Assembly (NCBI GenBank): GCA_016946835.1
Contig: JACVTC010000010.1
Span: 1,771,001-1,835,000, forward strand
DNA from: Neocallimastix lanati (nom. inval.)
Lineage: Eukaryota; Neocallimastigomycota; Neocallimastigomycetes; Neocallimastigales; Neocallimastigaceae
Length of the DNA stretch: 64,000 nucleotides
Reading direction: 5' to 3'
Part shown: one piece after another, positions 17,945-30,215 of the stretch
Layout of the letters: the number at the start of each line of letters is the position of its first letter
Position numbering within the stretch: position 1 is the stretch's first letter
Made by a program: the position numbers and the translations under genes
Notes under the pieces: generated by a model
Seen by the model: the letters and a program-made list of their open reading frames with translations, nothing else
Database searches by the model: none
Told to the model about the DNA's origin: nothing

Positions 17945-18270
17945 AATAAATAATTAAATAATAAATAATAAATAATAAATAATAAATAATAAATAATAAA
18001 TAATAAATAATAAATAATAAATAATAAATAATAAATAATAAATAATAAATAATAAAAAGAGTATTTATTAATAAATAATAAATAATAAATAATAAATAAT
18101 AAATAATTAAATAATTAAATAATAAATAATAAATAATAAATAATTAAATAATAAAAAAGAGTATTGATTAATAAATAACAAATAATTGAACAATAATAAG
18201 AGTATTTATTAATAAATAATTGAATAATTAAATAATTAAATAATTAAATAATTAAATAATTTATTAACAA
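17945..18270. repeat. AAT-type array punctuated by GAGTATTTATTAATAAAT
   Basis: Runs of AATAAATAAT are interrupted at about 18059, 18158 and 18200 by variants of the motif AGAGTATTTATTAATAAAT. The same motif recurs at 25763 in this orientation and at 60966-61160 in reverse complement, so it marks a dispersed minisatellite family. Confidence 0.8.
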
Positions 18271-18939
18271 TAATAAAGAGAACTAAAAATAATTTTTAAG
18301 GGACTTTTACATTTAATGTAAATTTTTTAACTCAATATTGAATAAAAAAAAAAATTAATAATAATAAATATTATTCATCTATTGAAAAGATAAAAAAAAA
18401 AATTATTATGATAATGATATAAATACAAAATAGTTTCGGTGATGATATCTTTCCGTACAACTCTTCTTATCTTATATACTACTTTTTAATTTTTAATTTT
18501 TAATTTTTTTTTTTTAATAATAATAAAAAAGTTAATTCTAATCAAATTAATTTTATCAAAATAATAATAAATATTAATTATAATCATAGTAATTCTAATA
18601 ATAATCATAATAATAAATAATAATAAATAATAAATAATTGTTAATAATAATAATTGTTAATAAAAATAATATTAATAAATAATAAATAATAATTAATAAT
18701 TAATAAATAATAATTTTAACATTAAAAATGTTAGAAAAAAAAATGATTACATTTAATTTTTTCTAAATTTTTTTTTATTTAATTTTTTTTTTTTTTGTTA
18801 TTTAAAAAATTAAATTTTAATGAGGAATGAAGGATATGAAATTTAAAAATTTGATTTTCATTAATTGTTAAAAAAAAAAAAAAAAATTAAAAAAAATTTT
18901 TTTTTTAAAAATTTTAATATATTTTGGAATACTAATAGA

Positions 18940-18980
<41 letters not shown>

Positions 18981-19085
18981 TAATAATAAAAAGTAATAAT
19001 AAAAAGTAATAATAAAAAGTAATAACAATAATAATAATAATAATAAATAATAATAAAAATAATAATAAAAAGTAATAATAAAAAG

Positions 19086-19116
<31 letters not shown>

Positions 19117-19278
19117 TAATAAAAATAATAATCATCATAATCATAATAAAATAATATTTATAAAAGAATAGAGTAAAAATAAAATTAAATAAAAATAAAA
19201 TTAATAAAAATAAAAATAAAAAATGATAATAATCCTAAAAATAATAAAAGTTAAAGTTTGCTTAAAATATAAAAAAAA

Positions 19279-19350
19279 TATGTCTTTCCATGTGACAAAG
19301 GTTAATGCTTTTAATGTCTTGCCATGTGATAAAGGTTAAATGCTTTTTAA
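19279..19350. repeat. Tandem duplication of ~35 bp
   Basis: ATGTCTTTCCATGTGACAAA and ATGTCTTGCCATGTGATAAA begin two adjacent near-identical units, each ending GGTTAAATGCTTTT or similar. The sequence is more complex than the surrounding A/T DNA but its role is unknown. Confidence 0.75.
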
Positions 19351-19668
19351 AAAGGTTTGAATTCATTCATTCCAATTAATTAAAATTAAAATAATATATA
19401 GAGATATGGAAGCAAAGACGTGAATGGCATCGTGTTAAAAATATATTTAAAATCATTTTATTATCTATTTTTTAAACCTAAAAAAAAAAAATAAAATAAA
19501 AATTAAAAGGATAAATTATTTAGATCTTTTTTTTTTGTTTTATAAAAACTTAAAATATTTAAATAACTTATTATCTATTTTTTAACCTAAAAATAAAGGA
19601 TAAATTTTTTTTTTTTTACGTTAATTTCTACAATAAAAAAAAAAAAAAAAAAAGGATAATTTATTTAG

Positions 19669-19891
<223 letters not shown>

Positions 19892-20141
19892 TTAAAAAAA
19901 ATTAATATATATTATAAAAATTATTATTTTTTTAATTATAATTAATAATTATATTAAATATTTGGTTGATCTTTAATAAAATATTTTAGTATTTTATTAT
20001 GATGTTAATATATTATACTTTTATTTTATTAAATTAAAATATATTATATTGAAAATATATATATATATAAATTAAATTTTAAGAAATTATTATTTATTGT
20101 ATTTATCCATTACTTTTATATTTTTATATTTATATTTATTA

Positions 20142-20176
<35 letters not shown>

Positions 20177-20712
20177 TAAATCACTAAATTTTATATCTAT
20201 AGTTTGTATATCCACTTTCTATATTTCATTATGAATAATTTCAATAATAATTTCTTTTAAAATGTAATGTATGCTATTATTGTTATTTATTATTTTATAT
20301 TTTAATATAAGTAAATATATATATACTTATTTTCATTCTTAAACCGAAAAAATTTTATAAACTATTAATCAAAATATAATAAAAGTTAATTATAAAACTA
20401 TTAATATTTATTATTATTATTATTAATGTAGTAATTATTGCTAAAAATTTATTATTATTATTATTAATGTAGTTATTATTGCTAAAAATTTAAATTATAA
20501 ATATTCATCATAAATATTCCTTAGAAAAAAAAAAAAAAATTTTTTTAATTATCATAAACATTCATTAAAAAAAAAAAAAATTTTTTTAATTATCATAAAC
20601 ATTCATTAGAAATATATATATATATATATATATTTATTCATTTATACATATTTATATTTATATTTATCAAGGATTACTTTGTTTTTTTTTATAAACTGTT
20701 TTTTTTTTTTTT

Positions 20713-21003
20713 TTTTTATTGTGATATATATAAATATTTTATTTATTCCTCTATATAGAAAATATATATATATATATAGATTATATATTATAATATTATA
20801 TATATATATTTTTTTAAGAATAAATTCAAAAATATTAACAATTTGTATATATATATATATAAATAATACTATTTTTTTTTTCTTTTTATTGATATATATA
20901 AATATTTTATTTATTCCTTTATATAGAAAGGAATGTTTTTTTTTGTTTTGTTTTAAGAATAAATTTAAAAATATTAACAATTTATATATATATATATATA
21001 AAT
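20713..21003. repeat. Imperfect tandem duplication (~165-175 bp offset)
   Basis: The block AAATATTTTATTTATTCC, TATATAGAAA, then AAGAATAAATTCAAAAATAT and TTAACAATTT occurs at about 20713-20872 and 20889-21003. The copies differ by an AT-dinucleotide expansion and a poly-T insert. Confidence 0.75.
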
Positions 21004-21273
21004 ATATATAATAAAATATATTTAAATATATCTATAGGTTACTAAGTATTTTCCTAATCTATTTATCTAATTATTTTTTTTCCTTTTTTTTTTTTTTTTT
21101 ATTTTTATTTTTATTTATTTATTTATTTAGTAAGAGTATATGTATATTTCTTCTAATAAGAGAAAAAGAATAATTAAAATTAAATAAATTTTTTTTTTTT
21201 TTTAATTTTTTCCTTATATATTTATATATTTTACATCTTATTTATTTATTCATTCATTGATTTATTTATTTAT

Positions 21274-22383
21274 TTATTTTAAATAAAATTGATGGTAACT
21301 ATTCTTACTGTAACTATTGTAACTATTTACACCATGACTACTTAACGTATTAAAACTTTCCATCGTATTATTATTATTATTACTATAACTAGTAGGATTG
21401 GTAGATTGATGAGGGTTAATAAAACTTACAAGGGGATGATTGTAACCGTTGGGAGGACTATGATAATGACTGCTAGGGGTACTAAAAAAGTCGGTACTAT
21501 CATTATTATAGCTGCTGCTCTTCGTCTGACTATAATAATTATAATAGTATGGATTGATGTTGCTGACGTTATCCTTCTTATTACTACTACTAATACTACT
21601 ACTGAAACTTTCTTTTCTGGAATTTCTTGGACTTCTACTGGTATTACTGGAATGACTACTGTCATTCTCAGTGGTGTATTTTTGAAAGGTTTGAGAAAAC
21701 AAAGGAGCACTGTTATCATTCCCTACGGTCTCCATATTGGTTAAACCACTGCTACTGTATTTTAAGTAGCTGGAGGACGTCGTCGTGGTCATATAATCTT
21801 TAATATTACTATGACTATTGGTATTGCTGTAATCATTACTGTATAAATTGAAGGAGGTCGTTTCATTCTTTCTCATGGGAATAAAGTCAATAAGATTATG
21901 GATGTTGTTCAAGTTTTTATGATTAAAGAGATTTCTCCTATTTCTCATTGGATGTTTTCTTAAGTAGAGAAGTCGATTACCAATTAAGTAATGAACGGTA
22001 ATGATGGAAACGATGATATGAACAAAGAAAAATACCATAGAAGATGGAGTAATGGAGGAAGCCCCATCGGTTTTAAAGAAGGAAGCAAATCCAAATTCAA
22101 AGATAAATGAGGAGATTAAAAGTAAAACAATGAATAATATAAATTTGGTATCACCATATTTCTTGGAAAGTTTATGAACTTTAACAGTCATATATATCAT
22201 AATAACAAACTAAAAAATATTAAAAGTATTATTAAAAAAAAAAAAAAAAAAATATAGGTTTAGATATATATACAAAAAATAGCATTATAAATTATTATTA
22301 AAAAAAAATAGGTTTAGATATATATATAAATATATCATTATAAATTATATTTTTATATAGTTTATTATACATTAAAAAAATGT

Positions 22384-22415
<32 letters not shown>

Positions 22416-24476
22416 ATATTAAAAAGATGTAAAATATATATATAAAAAAAAATAAAAATAAAAAAAAATAAAATAAAATAAAATATATAAAATAAATAAT
22501 AATAATAATAATATATATATATATATATATATATAAAAACTTACCAATATTAAGGTATAAATATTTGAATAATATGAATGTCTATCAAAATCGTACATAC
22601 AAGTCATGAGTCGATTAATCGAAATGGATCCTGCTGTGGTTAAATTGAATTCGTCAAATGAAGAGATTTCATAGTACACTCCAATGGAGATAATTAAAGC
22701 AATAATAATGTATAAAATTAATTTTCGATCATGCAAATGCCTACTGTAGGAGTAACTTGATGCATTAGTGAATATCAAATAGATACGGAGAATGATGGCA
22801 AAAAGTGGAAGATAGACAAGATTATTGACAAGAAAATTTAATACGGAGCTCATACGACATAAAAATCGAGTCGTCACTAAATTATAGGAATAGGGATAGA
22901 GTATTCTTACGATGATACCAAAGATCGTAAAATTGGTTAAGAAGGGGGACATCGCCTTAATGTACGGATGATTTCGGTTTCGATATACCATAACAAAGAT
23001 GACGACGAAATAGATGGCCACGGCAATGGTGAATACATTTAATACCATAAACATAATCATGGAGAAATCAAATTCCATTTCCTTATCCGTAAAGGATTGA
23101 TTCCATACATCGATGATGTTCATGAACGTCTTCCGGAGAATGTCATTATTGGGAAGAACTAAACTTTGCTTTAATGCCAACGGTAGGACTAATCGATCTT
23201 CAAGGAAACTGGCGCTAAATTTACTCTTTTTAAATACATTTCGAATACGTATGGGATCTAAGCTTCTTAATAAGTTACAGATTTCCATATTGGTTTGACA
23301 ATAGGCTTTCACCTCCTCATTTTGTATCTCAAAATTGAACGTGGGAATTGTGCCCAATTGGATGGCACGGTAGTGTTGCATTTCCTTAGAGGTAAGTTGA
23401 AGAGCCATTTTTTCGAGAAGTTCCTTTGATTTTAAACTATTCCTGTTCATCACGATATACTTCTCCGTGAGGGCACTTTTATTTTCGGGTAAGGCCCTCA
23501 CTTGAATATCATTATTTGGTTTTTCTTTTAAGGATTTGTAAAAGGAAGCCTTTCCTTTATACAATGGCTTTTTACCTTCCATAAAAGAATTAAAGGCCTC
23601 CTCTACGGAAGTGGATAAGGTCTTATCCAAATCAGTTCCGGTAATGCTTATTAAATAGTTTCTCAGGGACTGAACTAATTCCTTTTTTAAATACAATAAG
23701 TTATAGGTGCTGGGGTCACTTTCCTTTATGTCATTATATTGATAACGAATAAATTCACCAAAGAAATTTAATAATTCATCATTATCGCTAAAGCCAACAC
23801 TGACCACACCCGATACATTTTCATTCCCTACATTCTGTAAATCATTGATTTGGACGTTTAGGGCATCTTTTAAATTGGAAGCCATATTATGATAATATAA
23901 GATATCAAAATCTAATTCATATGGTAGTCCATATAAATTTTCGGTTTCAAAATAACCATCTTTTAAAATATTGGCATCATGAAATTTGATGGTCTCCTCT
24001 TCTTTCACATCAAAACTAATCAAATAGTCCGTAAGTCTATGGTATGAAAATTCAGTTTGTAATATGGTATTATCTATATAAGAGTTATCACTGAATAAAA
24101 CACGTTCATCTAATACCATTAAATCAAAATTGGATTGCTTTAATTCCCTAAGAGTACAATTGAAATAGGCAGCATATTCTTTATCGACTAAAAATGGTGA
24201 GTCGTAACTCTTATATAGGTCAACAAGACTTTTACCATCCTCAGGATCAATATTACAATATGAAAATTTTACTTCCACATCGGTAATATTATTGAGAATG
24301 AAGTATCGATTTGTAATATCATTATAATAAGATAGATATTGACCTTCCCCAATATTAGGTTTATTTATTAATATATTATAAAGTTCTCTAGCATTGACTT
24401 TATATGAATAAAATATTAAAAATATTAATAATAATAAAATATGATTGAATAATAGAGTTTGTTTTAAAATTAACAT
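21274..24476 (-). CDS. Solute-binding-domain / class C seven-helix receptor, intact
   Basis: Exons 24476-22545 and 22209-21274, joined by a phase-0 intron, give about 955 residues. The long hydrophobic N-terminus is a signal peptide or anchor. The solute-binding-protein-like domain follows, then seven membrane helices from about residue 475 with HPYIKAMSP after helix 1 and KVHKLSKKYGD before helix 6, then a long tail (~210 residues) rich in Ser, Asn, Thr and Tyr. It aligns along its length with the receptor at 11048-14057 but lacks that copy's Gln-Asn run. No frameshift or premature stop. The tail has many Ser/Thr positions that could be phosphorylated (inference). Role inferred as above: cell-surface solute sensing. 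Its tail is the most divergent part of the family, suggesting different internal coupling or desensitisation. Confidence 0.88.
22210..22544 (-). other. Phase-0 intron in receptor gene (inside helix 5)
   Basis: GTAAGT donor after the codons for TLIL and TTTTAG acceptor before TTTGTT. Same position as the intron at 11780-12065. It is 335 bp of poly-A and AT repeats. The intron stays open for about 41 codons, so an unspliced message would encode a receptor cut after helix 5 with a Tyr/Ile/Phe-rich end. Confidence 0.88.
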
Positions 24477-24498
24477 TTTGTTTTCATTCTTTCTATCT

Positions 24499-24530
<32 letters not shown>

Positions 24531-26333
24531 TTGTTTTTTGTTGCTGTTGTTCTTGTTTATTACTTTAAAAATTTAAATTAACTTATTTTAATAAAAACAT
24601 AATGCTTATATTATTTTTTTTTTTTATAAATATGAACATAATATTGATAAGAGATTTGCTTTTATTATTTTAATATTTAATATTTATTTTTCTCTTTTTC
24701 TTTTTTTTAGTTTCTATTCTTTTTTTTTTTTTTATTTTGTTTTATTTTGTTTTTCATTTAATATACACATTAAAAAGTTAAATATAACTTTTTAAAATAT
24801 TAATAATTTAATATACAAATATATATATGTTTTCTTTAAAAATAATATGAATCTTTATTAATATCAATAGATATCTTATTATATATATATCAAATTATCT
24901 TAATAAATCACTTTATTCTATTTTATTTCATTTATTTCATATCAAATCTACTTTAAAATCCTCACTCCCTCTATATATATAATAGTAAAAATAAAATAAA
25001 ATAAAATAAAAAAAAAAAAAATAGATGAAGAAAGCGAATAAAAATTTCTAAAACAATTTTGGTTTACTTAAATATTCAAATAATAATAAATAAACTTTCC
25101 ATTCTATTCGTAGTGCATAAATTAATTCTAAATTAATTTTTAAATTAAAAATAAAAATTTTTATTGGTAATGAAATTAAAATTAAAATTTAAATTAAAAT
25201 TAAAATGAGAATTAAAATTAAAAAAAATCTTTTATTGTTCACAATATTATATAGCTAAATATATATAAATATAAAGATAAATAAAGATAGATATATAAAT
25301 AATTATATATAATTATATGAATATAAATATATAAATATAAATATAATAAATATAAATATAAATATATAAATATAAATATATAAATATATATAAATATAAC
25401 TATATATAAATATATAAATATATATAGATATATATAGATATAAATATATATATAAATCAATATAATAAATATGTATATATATTTTTTCCTTTTTTTTTGT
25501 TTTTTTTTTGTTTTTTTTTTATTCTTTGCTAATAAAAATTAACCAAAAAAAAAAAAAAAAGCATTTTAATTTAATTTAATTTAAATTTAACCTTTTTTTT
25601 TTTTTTTTTGGTATTTGATATTTTTAATTATTTAATGGTTATAAATTAATATTATTAACTGTGTTTATAATATACATTATAATAATAATGAATAATAAGA
25701 AGAATAAAAATAATAAGAATAATAAATGGAATAATAAATAATAAATAATAAATAATAAATAATAAAAAGAGTATTTATTAATAAATAATAAAAAATAAAT
25801 AATTAAATAAATAATGGAATAATTAATAATTAAATAATTAATAATTAATAGTTGAATAATTAATAATTAATAATAAAGAGTTTTAATATTCATATAAAAT
25901 AAAATCTTTTTTATATGAATAAAACTAATAAATTATGAAGAGAAAAACAGAAAAGTCTTGTTATTTCTAACTCTTTTTATTTATTAAAATATACGATTAA
26001 AATTAAAATTAAATACTCTAAAATAAAAAAATAAAAATGAAAGTAATTATTCATGGTTATTATTTAATAAATAAAGGTCATCTTTTGATATAAATATTTT
26101 TAATATATTTCTTTTAATAATTATAATTATCTAAAAATAAAGTAAAATTAAATAAAATAAAATAATAAAAGAAACAAAACTAAATAAATATAAATCTATA
26201 TCTATCTATATATAAAAATGATTTTAATAATGATCAACCTTTTGACAAATTTTATTTCCATCTAATCAACTTTTTTTTTCTTTTAAACTCAATTATTGAA
26301 TAATAATAATAAAAAATTTTGAAGAAAATTAAA

Positions 26334-26537
26334 TAAAAACTATTAAATATTAAATAATAACTATTAAATATTAAATAATAACTATTAAATATTAAATAAT
26401 AACTATTAAATATTAAATAATAACTATTAAATATTAAATAATAACTATTAAATATTAAATAATAACTATTAAATATTAAATAATAACTATTAAATATTAA
26501 ATAATAACTATTAAATATTAAATAATAACTATTATTA
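26334..26537. repeat. 21-bp minisatellite, about nine to ten copies
   Basis: The unit ATTAAATAATAACTATTAAAT (21 bp) repeats almost perfectly. Because 21 is a multiple of three, one minus-strand frame stays open and reads as a repeated SYYLIFN heptad. There is no start context, splice site or non-repeat coding sequence, so I treat it as noncoding. Confidence 0.9.
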
Positions 26538-27459
26538 TACATATTAAATAGTACTATTAAATAGTAACTATTAAATATTATTATACATATTAACTATGAA
26601 ATATTAAATAGTAATTATTAAATATTTAATATTTAATATTTTTAATATTTAATAATTACTATTTAATAATAATTATTTAATACTTAATATTCTGTTTTCC
26701 AAATTTCAAATTTCTTATTGTTTAATTTATTATTTATTTATTCTATATATATTATAAATATATTCTATATATTTTTTAATAAATTATTAATAAATGAATT
26801 ATTATTAAAATGAAATCATAAATTAATTATAAATTATTATTGTTTGTACATTTTCTATTGTTATCTCTTATTATTAACCATTATATATTTATACTTTTAT
26901 ATTATTTATTTATATAACATTTTACTATTATCAATTATTAAATGTTATATAAATAAATACTATATAACATTTTATTATTATCAATTATAAACTTCTGTTA
27001 TTTAACTATTATTTAGCTATATCATAATTTATTATTATCATTATTTAACTATTATTAAGTTATGTAATAATTTATTATTATCATTATTTAACTATTATTT
27101 AGCTATATAATAATTTATTATTATTAAGTTTTATTATTTAATTATTAGAAAAAAAAAAAAAAAAGAAGTTAAAATCTGTAACCAATAATAGTATATTACG
27201 GTTAAATTATTTTTTTTTTTTTTTTAATTTATGAATTAATTTTTAATTATTTCATTTTTAATTTTTTTTTTTTTTTTTTTTTATTTTTTTTTTTTCTTTA
27301 ATTAATTATTTAATTAATTAAATATCTTTAAAAATTTTTTTTTTTTTATTTTTCTTTTGAAAAGATATTTAAAGAAATTTAAAAATATTTATTATAAATT
27401 AAACTTTTTTTATTTAATTAAATTTAATTTTATTTTTAATTTATTTTGTTTTATATTAT

Positions 27460-27990
27460 TAAATGTGAAACTTAATTTTCTTTAGAGTTTGATATAAAAT
27501 GAAATATGCAAATCTTAATTAATATAAAATAGTTTTTATTATTCAAACATGTTATAAATCAAAATTAAATCTAATAGTTTTATAATATTTTCAATATGTG
27601 GCTTTATTTCCTAATATTATTTATATTTTATAAAATAAAAAAATAATAAAGTCATAAATCAAATATAAATCTAATAATTTTATAATGTTCTTTAAAAGTG
27701 GCTTTATTTATATATTTTAATTATCTATATATTTTATAAATTTTAATTTTTTACCATAAATCATATGTTTTAATTATATTCTTATTTAATATTTATATTT
27801 AGAGTTATTAAATATTTTCTTAAATAATAATTATTTATATTTATGATAATTAAGTATTAAAACTCATCAAATCGTTTATTTTAACCACAAGAACAACTAA
27901 TTAAATAGTTAATTTTATAAATAAATAACATAAAATATTTATCTGAGTTTATGAGAAGTATGTGAGAAAGTTGTTAGATAGTTTTAAAAA
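27460..27990 (+). repeat. Dispersed noncoding repeat, copy 1
   Basis: This stretch is recognisably similar, in the same orientation, to 39190-39605. Shared landmarks in order are CTTAATTAATATAAAAT, TTCAAACAT, AAATCTAAT, a TTATATTCTTATTTAATATT-like segment, AAAACTCATCAAAT, then AGAACAACTAATTAAATA and a GAGAAGTATGTG-like segment. No coding frame. It may be a solo LTR or noncoding transposon family. Confidence 0.65.
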
Positions 27991-28500
27991 ATGTAAAAAT
28001 CATGTATAATAATTTTTAACTTGAATAAATATAAATAATCTTTAATAATAAAATTAAATAAATAAATAAATAATACTTTAATAAATTTAAATAAAATTAA
28101 ATTTTAAGCAAATAAACTTCATAAATGAATAAATATTTTTTTGATAATTTCATTATTTCACTTAAACTTTATTTATTAATAAACATTTAATATTTTTAAT
28201 TTTATATCCAATTTATATTAAAATTTTATATTTTATGGTTTTAATCAAATTTATATTAAAATTTTATATTGAATTTTTAATATATTTATTTAAACATTAT
28301 TCTCTATTAAAATATATATTAAAATTTTAATATATTTTTATTTTATATTAAATTTAATTTTAAGCTTTTATCAAATTATTTTTTAAATGGAAATAGAATT
28401 TTCATCTTACCTTTTCATTAAATTAAAAATAAATTAAAAAAAAAGAATATATTATGAAAAAAAAAAAAAAAAAAAAAAAAAGGAATAATAATAAAAAGGT

Positions 28501-28762
28501 TTTTATTCGTGTCATATAACTTTTATTATTATTATTAAAGAACCATACATAGAAATTATTATATTACATGTTATTTTATAATATACATTTATATACATTA
28601 TACATAAATATCGTATGATTTATTCTACGCCACTAACACATACGCTAGCTCATATATTTATTGTTATTACATTATACATTTATACATTATATTTATTTAT
28701 TATATTATAAATATTTATTATATTTATATAATATTAAACCTATTTTAACTTTATTTCTAACA
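28501..28762 (-). repeat. Copia element 3' LTR
   Basis: About 262 bp, closely matching 36936-37197 and 56950-57205. On the minus strand it begins TGTTAGAAATAAAG. Its outer end (TTTTATTCGTGTC on the plus strand) has lost the terminal dinucleotide retained by the other LTRs (TGTGATTCGTGTC). It contains the family landmark CGCTAGCTCATATATTTA-like sequence near 28642. Confidence 0.9.
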
Positions 28763-28770
28763 TTCCCCCC
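28763..28770 (-). promoter_or_regulatory. Polypurine tract of copia element
   Basis: On the minus strand the bases next to the 3' LTR read GGGGGGAA, an exact polypurine-tract signature for plus-strand DNA priming. It lies 6 bp after the RNase H stop codon. Confidence 0.85.
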
Positions 28771-28776
28771 GTAAGT

Positions 28777-30215
28777 TTAATATTCTTGTATCTTGTGAAG
28801 TAAAGAGTTTTTAAATTCTCTTGTTAAAGTACCATTAAGGTATTTTGTAAATCCGTCTACGAGATTATATATAGATTTTATATACTTTAGTTCTATTTTA
28901 TTTTCCTTTATTAATTCCCTTACCTTGTGATACTTTAAATCAATATGTCTTGATTTTGGGTTTATTGTTTCATTTTTGCTGTTGTAAATAGCTGTCTTGT
29001 TATCTATATTTATCGTAATACAATTTAATTTTATACCTAATTCGTTTAAGAAAGTTCTTAACCACATACATTTCAAGGCGCATTCATTTAAACTATAATA
29101 CTCACTTTCTGCAGTAGATAAAACGACGCAATGTTGTAATTTCGAATACCATGTAATTGGAGCTGAACCCACGAAAATGACAAAATCAGTAGTAGATCTT
29201 TTGGTTCCAGCATCACCTCCTAAGTCTGCATCTACGTACGTTCTAATTTTTAATATTTCTATTAAATTTAATACTGTAATATTTTTTTTTTCCTTTCAAA
29301 TACCTGAATATTTTAATTACATTCATCCAGTCTTCATAAGTGGGATTTTGGTTTTTTTTTCTTGATGCTTTATTAGTAGCGAACTTTATATCCAGTCTGA
29401 TTCCCATAGCTAAGTACAGTAGACAGCCAACTGCTTGCATATAGGTTGTTTTTTTCAAATTTTCTTTCTCTGAGTTTCTCATCTTCAGTATACATCATAT
29501 TTGAAATTTCATTGTATTTATCGATTTTAAACCTTTTCAAAATATCGTTCAAATATGACAATTGATGTACAATGTAACCATCTTCACACTTTATAAATTT
29601 AATTCCGATTATGAAATCTACTGTACCTAAATCACCTAAATCAAATTTTCTTTTAATTTTATATTTTACTATATCTATAGTTCTTTTTTTTTTTTTTTTT
29701 TTACCACTAATCAATATATCATCTACATCTATGGCTATAATACAAATAATTTTATTATACTTATCTTTTAGAATTTATACACATGGTTCACTTTTGAGTC
29801 TTTTGAAGCCTATTTCTGTGAGCACATTATCTAATTTGTTGTTCCACATACGGCCAGATTGTTTTAAACCGTAAATAGTCTTAATCTAGTTTCCAGAAAC
29901 CCTTGCCGTAGTCTACACATCCTTCAGGAATCTTCATGTAGAGTTCTTCTTCAAGGTCAGCATTTAAATACGCTGCCTTAATATCGATTTGATAAATTTC
30001 AAAACCGTAAAACAAATGGCAATTAAGATGATTATTCTTAAGGGAGTCTTGTTTGAGAGTAGGAGAAAAGGTTTCTAAAAAATCAATGCCATATATTTGA
30101 GAAAAAAAAACCACGAGCGACTAACCTTGCTTTATATCGTGTGATTATACCTACAATTATTTCTTTTTAAGATTAAAAATCCATCTTGCTGATATAACGT
30201 GCTTTTCTTTGGGAA
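28777..30215 (-). pseudogene. Copia reverse transcriptase and RNase H, decayed
   Basis: Read on the minus strand from about 30215. RARWIFNLKK- and YKARLVARG-like blocks start the reverse transcriptase, then DFLETFSPT, QIDIKAAYLNADLEEELYM, the catalytic block IDVDDILISG (near 29725, a variant of YVDD), and DLGDLGTVDFIIGI. RNase H follows (29172-28777) with STAESEYYSL and NPKSRHIDLKYHKVREL. The frame breaks several times, including at a run of about 19 T on the plus strand (29683-29701) next to the catalytic motif. RNase H is the best-preserved part (131 codons open). Not functional. Confidence 0.88.

Larger units (their letters stand above)
24477..28500. other. AT-rich intergenic region, no gene seen
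   Basis: About 4 kb upstream of the receptor start at 24476 and left of the copia element. It holds AT-type repeats (about 25250-25460), AAT-type arrays (25720-25870), a 21-bp minisatellite (26334-26537), recurring TTATTATTATCATTATTTAAC units near 26900-27130, and a dispersed repeat copy (27460-27990). No coding frame with a real protein composition. Confidence 0.6.

Noticed and set aside
21406-21744. Plus-strand 112-codon frame inside the receptor tail
   Set aside because: Antisense shadow of the Ser/Asn-rich tail exon of the receptor at 21274-24476.
26252-26542. Minus-strand frame with nine SYYLIFN heptads
   Set aside because: Produced by a 21-bp minisatellite whose period is a multiple of three; no flanking coding sequence, signal or splice site.
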